From the NCBI GenBank assembly GCA_902500695.1, contig CABVRQ010000003.1, forward strand, positions 1-55,175: DNA of 55,175 bases, read 5' to 3'. Below the pieces are notes generated by a model, which was not told where the DNA came from, did no database searches, and saw nothing but the letters and a program-made list of their open reading frames with translations. The stretch is from an uncultured Nitrospira sp. Lineage in GTDB: Bacteria > Nitrospirota > Nitrospiria > Nitrospirales > UBA8639. Of this stretch, positions 18,321-27,196 are shown one piece after another (position 1 is the stretch's first letter; each line of letters opens with the position of its first letter). A program made the position numbers and the translations under genes.

Positions 18321-19553
18321 ATGCCTACGTTTGAATACCGCGCGAAAAATAGCACTGGACAGACGATGCAAGGAGAAGTGTTGGCTGGCACTTCAAGTGA
18401 GGCCTTACAGCTTCTTCGCAGGCAGGACGTCTTGGTGACCGGTCTCCACGAAAAAGGTGAAAGGGTATTCAATCTTAGTTGCCTGGTGACTGGCTGGAAC
18501 CGCCAGGGGAGCTGGCGAGCTGTAAGAAGTAAAGAATTGGTGGTCTTTACCCATCAACTGGCAACCTTGATTCGTGCGGGCGTGCCTCTTTTGGAATGTC
18601 TGGACATTCTCTCCAGTGAAGCCGAAAACCCGACCTTGCAACAAGTTGTCAAACATATTCGAGTGGATGTGGAGGGCGGAACCTTGTTGGCTCATGCTTT
18701 AAAACGCCACCCAACCGTCTTTCATGAATTTTATCGGAGTATGGTTGAAGTAGGAGAGACGACAGGTCGCTTGGATGAGAGTTTGACCCAACTGGCAATG
18801 TACCTTAGTAAACAGGCTCAGTTGCGGGCGAAAATTTTTTCTGGATTAGCCTATCCGGCTTTGCTCGTCACTGTCGCGATGATTGTCCTGGTCTTTTTGC
18901 TGATTTGGGTAGTCCCTCTTTTTTCCGGCTTATTCCAAGATATGGGCGAATCCCTTCCCTGGTTGACACAGGTGGTGATTGATGTGGCTGAGGGGGTTCG
19001 AGATTATATCTTTTTGTTGGCGATTTTCGTGGGAAGTTTAGTTGTGGGTATCCGGTGGGTGCTGAAAAATCCGAAAAGTCGACAGGCCATTGATGGGTGG
19101 GTCTTACGAGTCCCCCTTCTGGGATCCGTTATCCAAAAGGCGGCTACGGTGCGCTTTTCCAGGACATTAGGGTTTTTAGTCCGTCGTGGGGTCCCGTTGT
19201 TGTCTGCCTTGGGTGTGGCGGGAACGGTGACTGGTAATAAAGTATTTGAGCAAAGCATCAAGCTGGCGACTACAGCGGTTCAAGATGGAATGCCCATTTC
19301 CGAGGCCTTGAGGGCTCGCCAGGTTTTTCCGCCCATGGTTCCCCAAATGCTCAAGGTGGGAGAATCAACCGGTTCTATCGATGTTATGCTGGAAAAAGTT
19401 GCTGATTTCTTTGAGCAAGAGGTCGATCGAACTGTAGCCACTTTAACGTCGGTGTTGGAGCCGTTTATTATCTTGGTCGTGGGCTGTGGGATTGCCCTTG
19501 TCGTTGTGGCCATGTATCTTCCAATTTTTTCCATCGGATCAGTCATTGGATGA
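18321..19553 (+). CDS. pilC: Type IV pilus inner-membrane platform protein PilC (GspF family)
   Basis: Inner-membrane platform that couples PilB and PilT to pilin assembly, 410 aa. Two T2SSF domains are visible (about 75-200 and 275-400), each starting with a variant of the motif LATLIRAGVPLLECL / LGFLVRRGVPLLSAL. Three membrane helices are present, near 175-200, 225-245 and 380-405. The short N-terminal domain begins PTFEYRAKNSTGQT, typical for the family. No pilin, prepilin peptidase or secretin is encoded in this window. Confidence 0.93.
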   Translation: MPTFEYRAKNSTGQTMQGEVLAGTSSEALQLLRRQDVLVTGLHEKGERVFNLSCLVTGWNRQGSWRAVRSKELVVFTHQLATLIRAGVPLLECLDILSSEAENPTLQQVVKHIRVDVEGGTLLAHALKRHPTVFHEFYRSMVEVGETTGRLDESLTQLAMYLSKQAQLRAKIFSGLAYPALLVTVAMIVLVFLLIWVVPLFSGLFQDMGESLPWLTQVVIDVAEGVRDYIFLLAIFVGSLVVGIRWVLKNPKSRQAIDGWVLRVPLLGSVIQKAATVRFSRTLGFLVRRGVPLLSALGVAGTVTGNKVFEQSIKLATTAVQDGMPISEALRARQVFPPMVPQMLKVGESTGSIDVMLEKVADFFEQEVDRTVATLTSVLEPFIILVVGCGIALVVVAMYLPIFSIGSVIG

Positions 19554-19571
19554 CTTTGAAGGTAATTCGTC

Positions 19572-20519
19572 GTGAGTGGGAGTGCTATGTCAGTTACTGA
19601 AATCCTGGTGCGGGCGCCGGCTAAAGTGAATCTATTGATTCGGGTACTGGATCAATTGCCCAATGGGTATCATAATTTATGGTCTCTCATGCATACGGTC
19701 GATGTCTTTGATCTCCTCCGAATCAGGCTTAACCCTGATCGGGAGGGCCTTGCCTTAACGTGTGGAGATGCCCCGTTGCCCTCGGATAAGGGAAATCTGG
19801 TTTATAGGGCGGCTGAATTGGTCCTTCAGCGGGCTGAAAAGAATGTAGGAGTTGATATTGAGTTAACCAAAATCATTCCCTTGTCGGCTGGTCTGGGAGG
19901 TGGGAGTAGTGATGCCGCCGCCACTCTGTATGGCCTCGCTCACTTGCTGGGGTTAAATTGGACTTTATCTGAATTGTGTGAGGCGGGAGCAACACTCGGA
20001 AGTGATATTCCCTTTTTTTTTAGAGCACCTTGTGCAGTGGTTCGGGGGTGGGGGCAGGAGGTGACCGCCTGTTGCCTCAAAGGTGAACGGTGGGTGGTTC
20101 TTGTCAATCCTGGCTTTCCTATTCAGACAAAATGGGCATATAAACAGTTGGCCTCTCAACGGGATGCTGTCCGTCCTTTAGGTGAATTTACTAAAATGGT
20201 AGATCGTGAGTTGAGCCTCTCCTGGGAGGAAGTGATCGGGATAATGGAGAATGATTTTGAGGCGCCGTTGTTTCCGTTTTATCCCATTTTGGGATTTATT
20301 AAAGATACTTTGCTTTCCTTTGGGGCTCAAGCCGCACTATTATCAGGTAGCGGAGCCACTGTATTTGGTGTTTTCCACACTCAAGAGGAAGCTCGGCAGG
20401 CTTCCACCCGGTTGCGCCGTGATACTAGTTGGCGAATCTTTGATATCCCGATGGGTTCGACTGATTTACCCCATGACGCAATCCATGTTAGTTCTTCTTC
20501 TCAGGCTTCCAAAATGTAG
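19572..20519 (+). CDS. ispE: 4-diphosphocytidyl-2-C-methyl-D-erythritol kinase
   Basis: GHMP kinase that phosphorylates CDP-ME in the MEP route to isoprenoids, 315 aa from a GTG start with GAAGG 9 bases upstream; an ATG five codons later (19587) is an equally good start. The N-terminal APAKVNLLIRVLDQLPNGYH and the ATP-binding glycine loop PLSAGLGGGSSDAA (103-116) are complete. The C-terminal GSGATVFGVF motif is also present. It follows pilC by 18 bases and precedes prs, an ispE-prs order that is common in bacteria. Confidence 0.94.
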   Translation: MSGSAMSVTEILVRAPAKVNLLIRVLDQLPNGYHNLWSLMHTVDVFDLLRIRLNPDREGLALTCGDAPLPSDKGNLVYRAAELVLQRAEKNVGVDIELTKIIPLSAGLGGGSSDAAATLYGLAHLLGLNWTLSELCEAGATLGSDIPFFFRAPCAVVRGWGQEVTACCLKGERWVVLVNPGFPIQTKWAYKQLASQRDAVRPLGEFTKMVDRELSLSWEEVIGIMENDFEAPLFPFYPILGFIKDTLLSFGAQAALLSGSGATVFGVFHTQEEARQASTRLRRDTSWRIFDIPMGSTDLPHDAIHVSSSSQASKM

Positions 20520-20631
20520 ATTCAGTGCTTTGAGTTGACAAGCCGCCGATTGTAGAATTACCTTTGCTCTGCTTTTTTTCCTGAAAATCTGCTACGGTTC
20601 AGGTTTACCTAGGCAAGTTGAGACTACCACT

Positions 20632-21573
20632 ATGCTCCGAGATTTAAAATTGTTCACGGGTAACTCCAACCTTGCGTTGGCCAAAGAAATTGCCCAGTAT
20701 ATTGGGCAGGATTTGAGTCAGGCGACGGTTACGACCTTTAGTGATGGGGAGATTAGGGTTAGAATTGATGAGAATGTGCGAGGAGGCGATGTCTTTCTCA
20801 TTCAATCCTGCTGCCACCCGGTGAATACTTCGATCATGGAGTTGCTGCTTCTGATCGATGCGGTCAAACGATCATCGGCTTCCAGGATTACGGCGGTCAT
20901 TCCTTATTACGGATATGGGAGACAAGATCGAAAAGATCAACCCCGAGTGCCAATTAGTGCCAAATTAATTGCGGATTTGATCACGGCAGCCGGCGCCAAT
21001 CGGATTCTGACCATGGACCTTCATGCCGGACCTATTCAGGGATTCTTTAATATTCCTGTTGATCACCTTTACGCCATGCCTGTGTTGTTGGACTACATAA
21101 AAAAGCAAAATGTTTCTGATTTGGTGATCGTTTCCCCTGATGCGGGAGGGGTCGAGCGGGCGAGGGCATTTGCCAAACGACTGAATTCCTCCCTCGCGAT
21201 TATCGATAAGCGGCGGGAATCACCCAATCAGGCTGAAGTGATGAATATTATTGGCGATGTCCAAGGTAAGAATGCCTTCTTGTTTGATGACATGATTGAT
21301 ACGGCCGGAACCATTGTCCAAACGGCTCAAACCTGTATGGATAATGGAGCCTTGTCGGCCTGGGCTGGGAGTACCCATGCCGTTCTGTCTGGTCCAGCTC
21401 TGGAGCGCTTGCAATCGTCTTGTCTCCGGGAGGTCATGGTGACGAACACCATTCCTTTGAATGGAAAGGATCAGCAATGTCCAAAATTGAAGACCCTCTC
21501 GGTTGCTCCTTTGTTGGGTGAGGCGATTTTGAGGATACATCGTGAAGAATCGGTGACATCCTTGTTTGTATAA
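20632..21573 (+). CDS. prs: Ribose-phosphate pyrophosphokinase
   Basis: Makes PRPP from ribose-5-phosphate and ATP for nucleotide, His and Trp synthesis; cytosolic, 313 aa as expected for class I. The flexible-loop region YYGYGRQDRKDQPR (92-105), the metal-binding LTMDLHAGPIQGFF (127-139, H131) and the PRPP loop FDDMIDTAGTI (218-228) are intact. Preceded by about 110 non-coding bases containing a TTGACA hexamer at 20535-20540 but no good -10 element at standard spacing. Confidence 0.95.
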   Translation: MLRDLKLFTGNSNLALAKEIAQYIGQDLSQATVTTFSDGEIRVRIDENVRGGDVFLIQSCCHPVNTSIMELLLLIDAVKRSSASRITAVIPYYGYGRQDRKDQPRVPISAKLIADLITAAGANRILTMDLHAGPIQGFFNIPVDHLYAMPVLLDYIKKQNVSDLVIVSPDAGGVERARAFAKRLNSSLAIIDKRRESPNQAEVMNIIGDVQGKNAFLFDDMIDTAGTIVQTAQTCMDNGALSAWAGSTHAVLSGPALERLQSSCLREVMVTNTIPLNGKDQQCPKLKTLSVAPLLGEAILRIHREESVTSLFV

Positions 21574-21624
21574 ATTAGCTAAGGAATTGTTCACATTCAC
21601 TCCTATCTAGAAGAGGTCAAGACG

Positions 21625-22347
21625 ATGAAATATGAACTTGAAGTAGAAAAACGGGATCAGGCTGGAAAAGGCGTGGCGAGGCAATTGCGGCGACAAGGAA
21701 AAATTCCCGGAGTCCTTTATGGAGGGGGGAAGTCTGAATTTGTGGCCATGGACCATAAGATAGCCAGAAGTTTGGTGATTTCTCAGGTTGGCCATACCGG
21801 GTTGCTGACTGTTCGAATTTCCGGGGCACAAGAAAGGATCGCGGTACTCCAAGACCACCAAATTGATCCCATTACCGGTGCAATTCTCCACGTAGACCTC
21901 TTTGAAGTCTCGATGAAAAAGGCCATTCGCGTCAAAGTTCCCGTGACGGTTATCGGAGAAGTCCCTCTTGGTGTGAAAGAGGGGGGTATATTGCATCAGG
22001 TGTTGCGCGAATTACATATTGAGTGTTTGCCGGCTCAAATTCCGGATCATATTGAAATCGATGCCTCAGGATTCGGGATTGGTGATGGGGTGCATGTAAA
22101 AGAAGTTGCAGTTCCCGCAGGCATCAAGATTTTGGATGATGAGGATCTCATGGTTGCCCATGTTGCCACGAAGATGTCTGAGGCGAAACTAGAGTCCCTT
22201 CTGGCTCGCGAGGCGGCTGAGGGAGTGTCTCCTGTTGCCACTGCAGAAAAAGCCGCGGTTGAAGGGGCGGCTGCTGGAGGGGCTGTGGCGGGGTCAGATA
22301 AAGCGAAGGCCGCACCAGATAGTAAAGCGAAAGAAGGCAAGAAGTAA
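21625..22347 (+). CDS. rplY: 50S ribosomal protein bL25, CTC form
   Basis: Binds 5S rRNA in the large subunit. At 240 aa it is the long CTC/TL5 form: an N-terminal L25 domain (about 1-95, KYELEVEKRDQAGKGVARQL), a C-terminal beta domain (about 100-185, DLFEVSMKKAIRVKVPV), then an Ala/Gly/Lys-rich tail likely to be disordered. An AGAGG ribosome site precedes the ATG. The prs-rplY-pth order is widely conserved. Confidence 0.94.
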   Translation: MKYELEVEKRDQAGKGVARQLRRQGKIPGVLYGGGKSEFVAMDHKIARSLVISQVGHTGLLTVRISGAQERIAVLQDHQIDPITGAILHVDLFEVSMKKAIRVKVPVTVIGEVPLGVKEGGILHQVLRELHIECLPAQIPDHIEIDASGFGIGDGVHVKEVAVPAGIKILDDEDLMVAHVATKMSEAKLESLLAREAAEGVSPVATAEKAAVEGAAAGGAVAGSDKAKAAPDSKAKEGKK

Positions 22348-22350
22348 CCC

Positions 22351-22929
22351 TTGCATCTGGTGGTGGGACTTGGAAATCCAGGAGAGTCGTACAGACACAC
22401 GCGACATAACATTGGCTGGATGGTTCTTGAGCAGGCTGCGGAGCGTTGGAATGTTACTTTGGCCAAGCAGGAGCATGGTTTTTTAGGAAAAGGTGACGTT
22501 AAGGGTCATCCGGTTTTGCTTCTTCTTCCCATGGCGTGGATGAATCAAACTGGGGTGGTGATTCGGTCTGTCCTTCAGGATTTGTCTCCAGAATCGCCTG
22601 ATCTTATTGTTGTACATGATGATCTGGACCTATCGCTGGGAGCGATCAAGATCAAAGCCCGCGGGGGGGCAGGTGGCCATAATGGTCTGCGGTCGGTTTT
22701 ATCGTGTGTGGGGACGGAAGAGTTCTCCAGAGTCAAGGTGGGAATAGGGCGTCCTCAGAATAATGACAGCCTTGCGAATTTTGTACTCTCACCATTTCTA
22801 TCAGAAGAGTGGGAGAAAATTATCCCAATTCTTCCGAAGGCCATTGATTCGTTGGAATGCCTGATTTCTGATGGACCAGACATTGCCATGAATCGATTTC
22901 ATGTGCGATCTTCTGAGATGGGACTGTAA
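22351..22929 (+). CDS. pth: Peptidyl-tRNA hydrolase
   Basis: Releases peptides from prematurely dissociated peptidyl-tRNA, 192 aa. It starts at a TTG 4 bases after the rplY stop. Catalytic residues are visible as N9 in VVGLGNPG, H19 in RHTRHNIGW and D90 in VVHDDLDL; GGAGGHNGLRS is the other signature. Translation is probably coupled to rplY. In many bacteria ychF follows; here about 200 non-coding bases and rpsF follow instead. Confidence 0.94.
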   Translation: MHLVVGLGNPGESYRHTRHNIGWMVLEQAAERWNVTLAKQEHGFLGKGDVKGHPVLLLLPMAWMNQTGVVIRSVLQDLSPESPDLIVVHDDLDLSLGAIKIKARGGAGGHNGLRSVLSCVGTEEFSRVKVGIGRPQNNDSLANFVLSPFLSEEWEKIIPILPKAIDSLECLISDGPDIAMNRFHVRSSEMGL

Positions 22930-23033
22930 GTATTCGTGTATTGGTCAGTTTTCCTGGCAACAGCCCTACTTTACTTAAAAATAATATCAGGTTTTTAGTT
23001 TCTGAATGGTCATATTCTTTTCAGGATAGGAGT

Positions 23034-23063
23034 TTGACACTCCAATTTACCCTATGGTAGCTT
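23034..23063 (+). promoter_or_regulatory. Possible promoter of the rpsF operon
   Basis: TTGACA at 23034-23039 followed after 18 bases by TAGCTT (23058-23063). The -35 is perfect but the -10 matches the consensus only at three positions. It lies 75-104 bases before the rpsF start, in the only sizeable gap between pth and rpsF, so a promoter here is expected. Confidence 0.35.
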
Positions 23064-23137
23064 GTGTCCCCTTTTGTGGTACAACACGATTATTCTGCCT
23101 GAAAACTAGAAAATACTGTCAGAGGGAAAGGTTATGT

Positions 23138-23497
23138 ATGAAACTGTATGAATCACTGTGTATTCTTCGTCCCGTTCAAGCGGAAACAGAAAATGAGCGG
23201 GTGATTGAAAAAATGAAGGAAGTCCTAAGTCAGGCGGGGGCCAATATTTTAAATTTCGATAATAGCGGGAAGAAAAAGTTGGCCTATGATATTCAACACG
23301 AACGGAAGGGGACCTATATTACGGTTCAATTCGAAGGCCCTCCTACCGTCGTATTTGAGTTGGAGCGCTTTCAGCGTATGGAAGATCAGGTAATGAAGTT
23401 TATGACCGTAAAGCTGAACCCAAGTGACTTGGTTGCAGTAGCTGAAGCTGAAGCAAGTGGAGAGGATGCTGGAGATGGTGGGAATCAATTTCAATAA
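23138..23497 (+). CDS. rpsF: 30S ribosomal protein bS6
   Basis: Small-subunit protein that pairs with S18, 119 aa from the ATG at 23138, which has an AGAGGGAAAGG ribosome site; the frame is open upstream to 23054 but that part is Cys-rich and untypical. The S6 pattern is clear: KLYESLCILRP at the N-terminus, KKKLAYDIQHERKGTYITVQF in the middle. An acidic tail (AEAEASGEDAGDGG) follows. Its last 23 bases overlap ssb in another frame. Confidence 0.94.
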   Translation: MKLYESLCILRPVQAETENERVIEKMKEVLSQAGANILNFDNSGKKKLAYDIQHERKGTYITVQFEGPPTVVFELERFQRMEDQVMKFMTVKLNPSDLVAVAEAEASGEDAGDGGNQFQ

Positions 23498-23891
23498 AGT
23501 CATTTTGATTGGAAATCTGACCAGAGATCCTGAGCTTCGGTATACACCCAGCGGCACACCTGTGGTTAATTTCCCGTTAGCGGTGAATCGCCGATACCGT
23601 CAGGGCGATGAGCCAAAAGAAGAGGTCTGTTATGTTGATATTGTCGTGTTTGGGCGACAAGCCGAACATTGTGGGCAGTACCTCAATAAAGGTGACGGGG
23701 CCATCGTTGATGGTCGCCTACAACAACGTCGATGGGAAGCAGACGACGGGCAGAAGCGAAGCAAACATGAAGTGGTTGCTCAAACAGTAACCTTCTTGCC
23801 GAAAAAGTCCTCCTCCGGTAGCTCTGGGTCAGGAGTGTCTGAGGAGTCTACCTATGATTCGGAAGAGTATTATCCTGACCCTATGCCCTAA
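23475..23891 (+). CDS. ssb: Single-stranded DNA-binding protein
   Basis: OB-fold protein that coats single-stranded DNA in replication and repair, 138 aa from the ATG at 23475 (MVGINFNKVILIGNLTRDPE). ATG 23466 and GTG 23457 are alternative starts. The OB fold covers residues 1-110; a Ser/Gly-rich linker follows. The tail is acidic and ends EEYYPDPMP rather than the usual DDDIPF, so the partner-binding tip is altered. Placed between rpsF and rpsR as in many bacteria, with a 23-base overlap with rpsF. Confidence 0.93.
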   Translation: MVGINFNKVILIGNLTRDPELRYTPSGTPVVNFPLAVNRRYRQGDEPKEEVCYVDIVVFGRQAEHCGQYLNKGDGAIVDGRLQQRRWEADDGQKRSKHEVVAQTVTFLPKKSSSGSSGSGVSEESTYDSEEYYPDPMP

Positions 23892-23914
23892 TTTTTAGCC
23901 GAGGAGAGGTTTCT

Positions 23915-24142
23915 GTGGAAAAAGGACGATTGTTTCAGCGGAAAAGAGTGTGCCGCTTTTGCTTCGATAAAACACCATTGGATTACAAAGATGCAAATCT
24001 ATTGAGGAATTTCCTCACGGAACGCGGACGCATTATTCCTCGTCGGACATCGGGAAATTGCTTGCGGCATCAAAGAAAATTAACCCAAGCGATTAAGCGT
24101 GCCAGGCATGTTGCTATCCTTTCATTTGCAGAAGAACACTGA
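23915..24142 (+). CDS. rpsR: 30S ribosomal protein bS18
   Basis: Small-subunit protein, 75 aa, starting at a GTG with a GGAGAGG site. The motifs RVCRFCFDK and LLRNFLTERGRIIPRRTSGN are diagnostic. The CRFC pair with no second pair gives at most a partial zinc site. Third gene of rpsF-ssb-rpsR; rplI, often next in this operon, is absent and yceD follows instead. Confidence 0.95.
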   Translation: MEKGRLFQRKRVCRFCFDKTPLDYKDANLLRNFLTERGRIIPRRTSGNCLRHQRKLTQAIKRARHVAILSFAEEH

Positions 24143-24196
24143 GGTCATCAGTTTTCTTCGATATGGGGCAGTAGGGTAGAATGGTGTGGTAGTGAA

Positions 24197-24817
24197 ATGT
24201 CGATAATCATCAATCTACTTGATGTCCCCTCAGCAGGGCTTCAAATTCATCATGAGGTTGAGCCCTCGGCCTTATTGCTCTCCAATGATGAGGGAAGACC
24301 TATTGGGAACTTAAGTTGTTATGGAGAGCTATTTCTGACTGGCGAGCGGTCTGCATATTTTCAAGGGAAAATAATTGGAAGGATGGCCAGGGAGTGCGTT
24401 CGTTGCCTGGATCAATTTGAGGAAGATCTGTCATTATCGTGCGAGGTTGAATTTAAAAAAGCTGTGAAAGCGGTGAATGTGATTGTGCCGCACAGGGATA
24501 AAGGCAAAGGGGTAAAGGGGAGCGATAAACCCGTCGATGAGGATGCGACCGAAGAGGATGTTTACCCTATTTCAGGAAATGAAATCGACCTTCTTCCAGC
24601 TATTCGAGAGCAAGTCATTCTTGCTAGCCCTCTCCAATCCTTGTGCGATGAAAATTGCCTAGGGTTGTGCCAGGTATGTGGGGGTAATTTAAATGATGGC
24701 ATTTGTGGGTGTTGTACCCCAGTTACAGGCTCAGAACCGGTGCCAAATTTCCAGCAAACAATATCAAAAAAAAATCCATCCAAGCGCTCCTCCGCTTCCG
24801 TTCGAAGGGGATCGTGA
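24197..24817 (+). CDS. yceD: YceD/DUF177 family protein
   Basis: A 206-aa member of the DUF177 family, which in other bacteria sits directly before rpmF and is linked to 23S rRNA accumulation. Typical features are RECVRCLDQFEEDLSLSC near residue 72 and CLGLCQVCGGNLN near the C-terminus, giving several CxxC pairs that may bind zinc. The C-terminal 35 residues are longer and more basic than usual. rpmF begins 38 bases later, matching the conserved yceD-rpmF-plsX-fabH order. Confidence 0.85.
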   Translation: MSIIINLLDVPSAGLQIHHEVEPSALLLSNDEGRPIGNLSCYGELFLTGERSAYFQGKIIGRMARECVRCLDQFEEDLSLSCEVEFKKAVKAVNVIVPHRDKGKGVKGSDKPVDEDATEEDVYPISGNEIDLLPAIREQVILASPLQSLCDENCLGLCQVCGGNLNDGICGCCTPVTGSEPVPNFQQTISKKNPSKRSSASVRRGS

Positions 24818-24855
24818 AGGCATCAGTCACCTCTTAACTGAAAAGTTGGACTATT

Positions 24856-25038
24856 ATGGCAAATCCCAAACACAAAATTTCTAAAGCCCGCAGGGATAAA
24901 CGGCGATCCCATCTCAAGCTCACCCCGCCAAATTTGTCTACGTGCCCTCAATGTCATGAGCCCAAGCCATCTCATACGACATGTTTGAATTGTGGGACCT
25001 ATAAGGGGATCGCCATTATTTCGGTTGAAGAGGGCTAA
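24856..25038 (+). CDS. rpmF: 50S ribosomal protein bL32
   Basis: Large-subunit protein of 60 aa. The start MANPKHKISKARRDKRRSH and the zinc ribbon CPQC...CLNC (four Cys) mark the zinc-binding form of L32. Situated between yceD and plsX as in most bacteria, so ribosome and membrane-lipid synthesis genes are probably co-transcribed. Confidence 0.96.
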   Translation: MANPKHKISKARRDKRRSHLKLTPPNLSTCPQCHEPKPSHTTCLNCGTYKGIAIISVEEG

Positions 25039-25083
25039 ACGGCATTTTTCTTCTCGAGCCAGTCATCTTTTAACACCAAACTC

Positions 25084-26079
25084 ATGAAAATAGCCGTGGA
25101 CGCGATGGGGGGGGATCATGGATTATCTCCCAATGTCGAAGGAGCCATACAGGCTACAAGGGAATCCTCTCTCTCGATTATCTTGGTCGGAGACGAACCC
25201 TCTCTCCAATCTCATCTGGACAAACTCGGCGGTACCAAAGCCGGCATTGAGATTTTTCATGCGCCACAAGTTGTGGATATGCATGAATCTCCAGCGTTGA
25301 TTGCCAGAAAAAAACGAGATTCTTCCATATGGAAAGCCACAGAATTAGTTAAAAATAAACAAGCCGATGCGTTGGTGTCTGCAGGAAATACCGGTGCCAC
25401 CATGGTATCAGCGTTTTTTCTTTTGGGATTGATTCAAGGAGTTGAACGACCCGCAATTGCAGCGACATTGCCGACTCGCCAGGGCAAGGCAATCATGTTG
25501 GATGTCGGCGCCACTGTTGATTGTACTGCCAGACAACTCTTTCAGTTTGGAATAATGGGGCATGAATATGGGAGGCATCTCCTAGGAAATGATCGTCCAA
25601 GGGTAGGTCTGTTGAGTATTGGGGAAGAAGATACAAAAGGGAATGAAGTCACAAAAGAAACCTTTAAATTATTGAAGGATAGCCCCATTAATTTCATTGG
25701 TAATGTTGAAGGGCGGGATGTCTATAGTGGAAATGCCGATGTCATCGTTACGGATGGGTTTATTGGAAATGTGGCCTTGAAAATTTCTGAAGGGTTGGCG
25801 GATGCGATAAAAAAAATGCTGATGAAAGAAATTGCCCAGTCAGCCCTTGGTCGGCTTTCCTATCTGTTTGTGGCCGGACCCCTTCTGCGGTTACGGCGAA
25901 AAACGGATTATGCCGAATTCGGCGGAGCTCCTCTTTTGGGGGTTGAAGGTATCAGTATGATCTGTCATGGTCGTTCCTCATCGAAGGCGATTAAAAATGC
26001 TATTCTTCGAGCCCAGGCTTTGGCGGAAGGTGGTTTGATTGAGGCAATCCGAGGGGACATTGCGCATGGGTGCAGGTGA
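25084..26079 (+). CDS. plsX: Phosphate acyltransferase PlsX
   Basis: Converts acyl-ACP to acyl-phosphate, the donor for glycerol-3-phosphate acylation. Full length at 331 aa. The N-terminal MKIAVDAMGGDHGLSPNVEG and the internal ALVSAGNTGATMVSAF and VTDGFIGNVALK motifs are diagnostic. The next gene fabH begins 21 bases downstream. A PlsC-family acyltransferase for a later step is encoded about 20 kb away in this window; PlsY is not. Confidence 0.95.
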   Translation: MKIAVDAMGGDHGLSPNVEGAIQATRESSLSIILVGDEPSLQSHLDKLGGTKAGIEIFHAPQVVDMHESPALIARKKRDSSIWKATELVKNKQADALVSAGNTGATMVSAFFLLGLIQGVERPAIAATLPTRQGKAIMLDVGATVDCTARQLFQFGIMGHEYGRHLLGNDRPRVGLLSIGEEDTKGNEVTKETFKLLKDSPINFIGNVEGRDVYSGNADVIVTDGFIGNVALKISEGLADAIKKMLMKEIAQSALGRLSYLFVAGPLLRLRRKTDYAEFGGAPLLGVEGISMICHGRSSSKAIKNAILRAQALAEGGLIEAIRGDIAHGCR

Positions 26080-26100
26080 ATTCAAAGCGGTGTCTCAAGT

Positions 26101-27075
26101 ATGAATAGCGTGATTCTAGGGACAGGGGCCTATGTTCCCAAGCGAGTCTTGACCAATACGGATTTAGAGCGCATGGTTGACACTTCGGATACCTGGATTA
26201 TTGAACGAACAGGGATCAGGGAGCGCCGGGTGGTTGAGCCAGGGCAGGCCTGTTCCGATTTAGCTGTTGAGGCGGCTCAGCGAGCGTTAATTGCTGCTGA
26301 TGTGGCGGCATCCGAGATCGATCTGATCCTTTTAGCCACCTGTACAGGAGATTCTCCTCTTCCTTCCACAGCCTGTCTCATCCAACATCGGTTAGGGGCA
26401 ACTCGGGCAGCGGCTTGCGATATTTCCGCCGCCTGTTGCGGGTTTATCTATGCGTTGGCTATTGCAGATGCCTATGTGAAAAATGGGATGGGGCACGTAT
26501 TGGTCATTGGTTCCGAAGTCATGTCAGCGATAACCGATTGGACCGATCGCAATACGTGCGTCTTATTTGGCGACGGGGCTGGGGCGGTCGTGGTAGGTCA
26601 AGGCCCTGAAGGTTCGGGGATCCTTTCCACGCATTTGCATGCCAATGGCGGGCTTTCGGATATGATTCAGGTGCCTGGAGGCGGATCGCGGGAACCGGCC
26701 TCCAAAGAGGTTCTTGAAGAAAAACGATGTTTTATAAAAATGAAGGGTAATGAAACTTTTAAAATTGCTGTCAAATCAATGGAAGAGGCCACCAAAGAGG
26801 CATTAGACGCCAATAAATTAGAATTGGACGATGTCGATCTCTTCATTCCTCATCAGGCTAATATGCGGATTTTGAATGCCGTGGCCCAGCGATTGGGGTT
26901 GGCTCGAGAAAAGTTGATGATAAATTTAGATCGATTTGGTAATACCTCTGCAGCATCGATTCCGTTGGCGCTCGATCAAGCTGTCCAGGAGGGGAGAATT
27001 CATAAAGGGAGTGTGGTGCTCTTGGCAGCATTTGGTGCAGGTCTGACCTGGGCATCAACTGTTGTTCGTTGGTAA
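26101..27075 (+). CDS. fabH: Beta-ketoacyl-ACP synthase III
   Basis: Starts fatty acid synthesis by condensing an acyl-CoA with malonyl-ACP, 324 aa. The catalytic triad is visible: Cys112 in ISAACCGFIYAL, His in FIPHQANMRI and Asn in LDRFGNTSAAS. The substrate loop DTWIIERTGIRERR is typical. First dedicated condensing enzyme of the fab cluster after plsX. Confidence 0.96.
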   Translation: MNSVILGTGAYVPKRVLTNTDLERMVDTSDTWIIERTGIRERRVVEPGQACSDLAVEAAQRALIAADVAASEIDLILLATCTGDSPLPSTACLIQHRLGATRAAACDISAACCGFIYALAIADAYVKNGMGHVLVIGSEVMSAITDWTDRNTCVLFGDGAGAVVVGQGPEGSGILSTHLHANGGLSDMIQVPGGGSREPASKEVLEEKRCFIKMKGNETFKIAVKSMEEATKEALDANKLELDDVDLFIPHQANMRILNAVAQRLGLAREKLMINLDRFGNTSAASIPLALDQAVQEGRIHKGSVVLLAAFGAGLTWASTVVRW

Positions 27076-27196
27076 TGTGACTGCCGGCGGGTGTCTCTTC
27101 CCTGAATGAGATCATTGCCACACAAGCAGGGAAAAAATCTGAGGCTTCCAACAAGAGCAAACCAAAAGATTTGGAAGGTTTAAAGAGAGGGGAATT

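Noticed and set aside
20535..20563. Sigma-70 promoter before prs
   Set aside because: TTGACA is perfect but no acceptable -10 at 16-18 bases; a TAGAAT occurs at only 12 bases.
27105..27182. Small 25-codon frame between fabH and the enoyl reductase
   Set aside because: No ribosome site; another frame in the same gap also looks protein-like but has no start codon, so neither can be supported.
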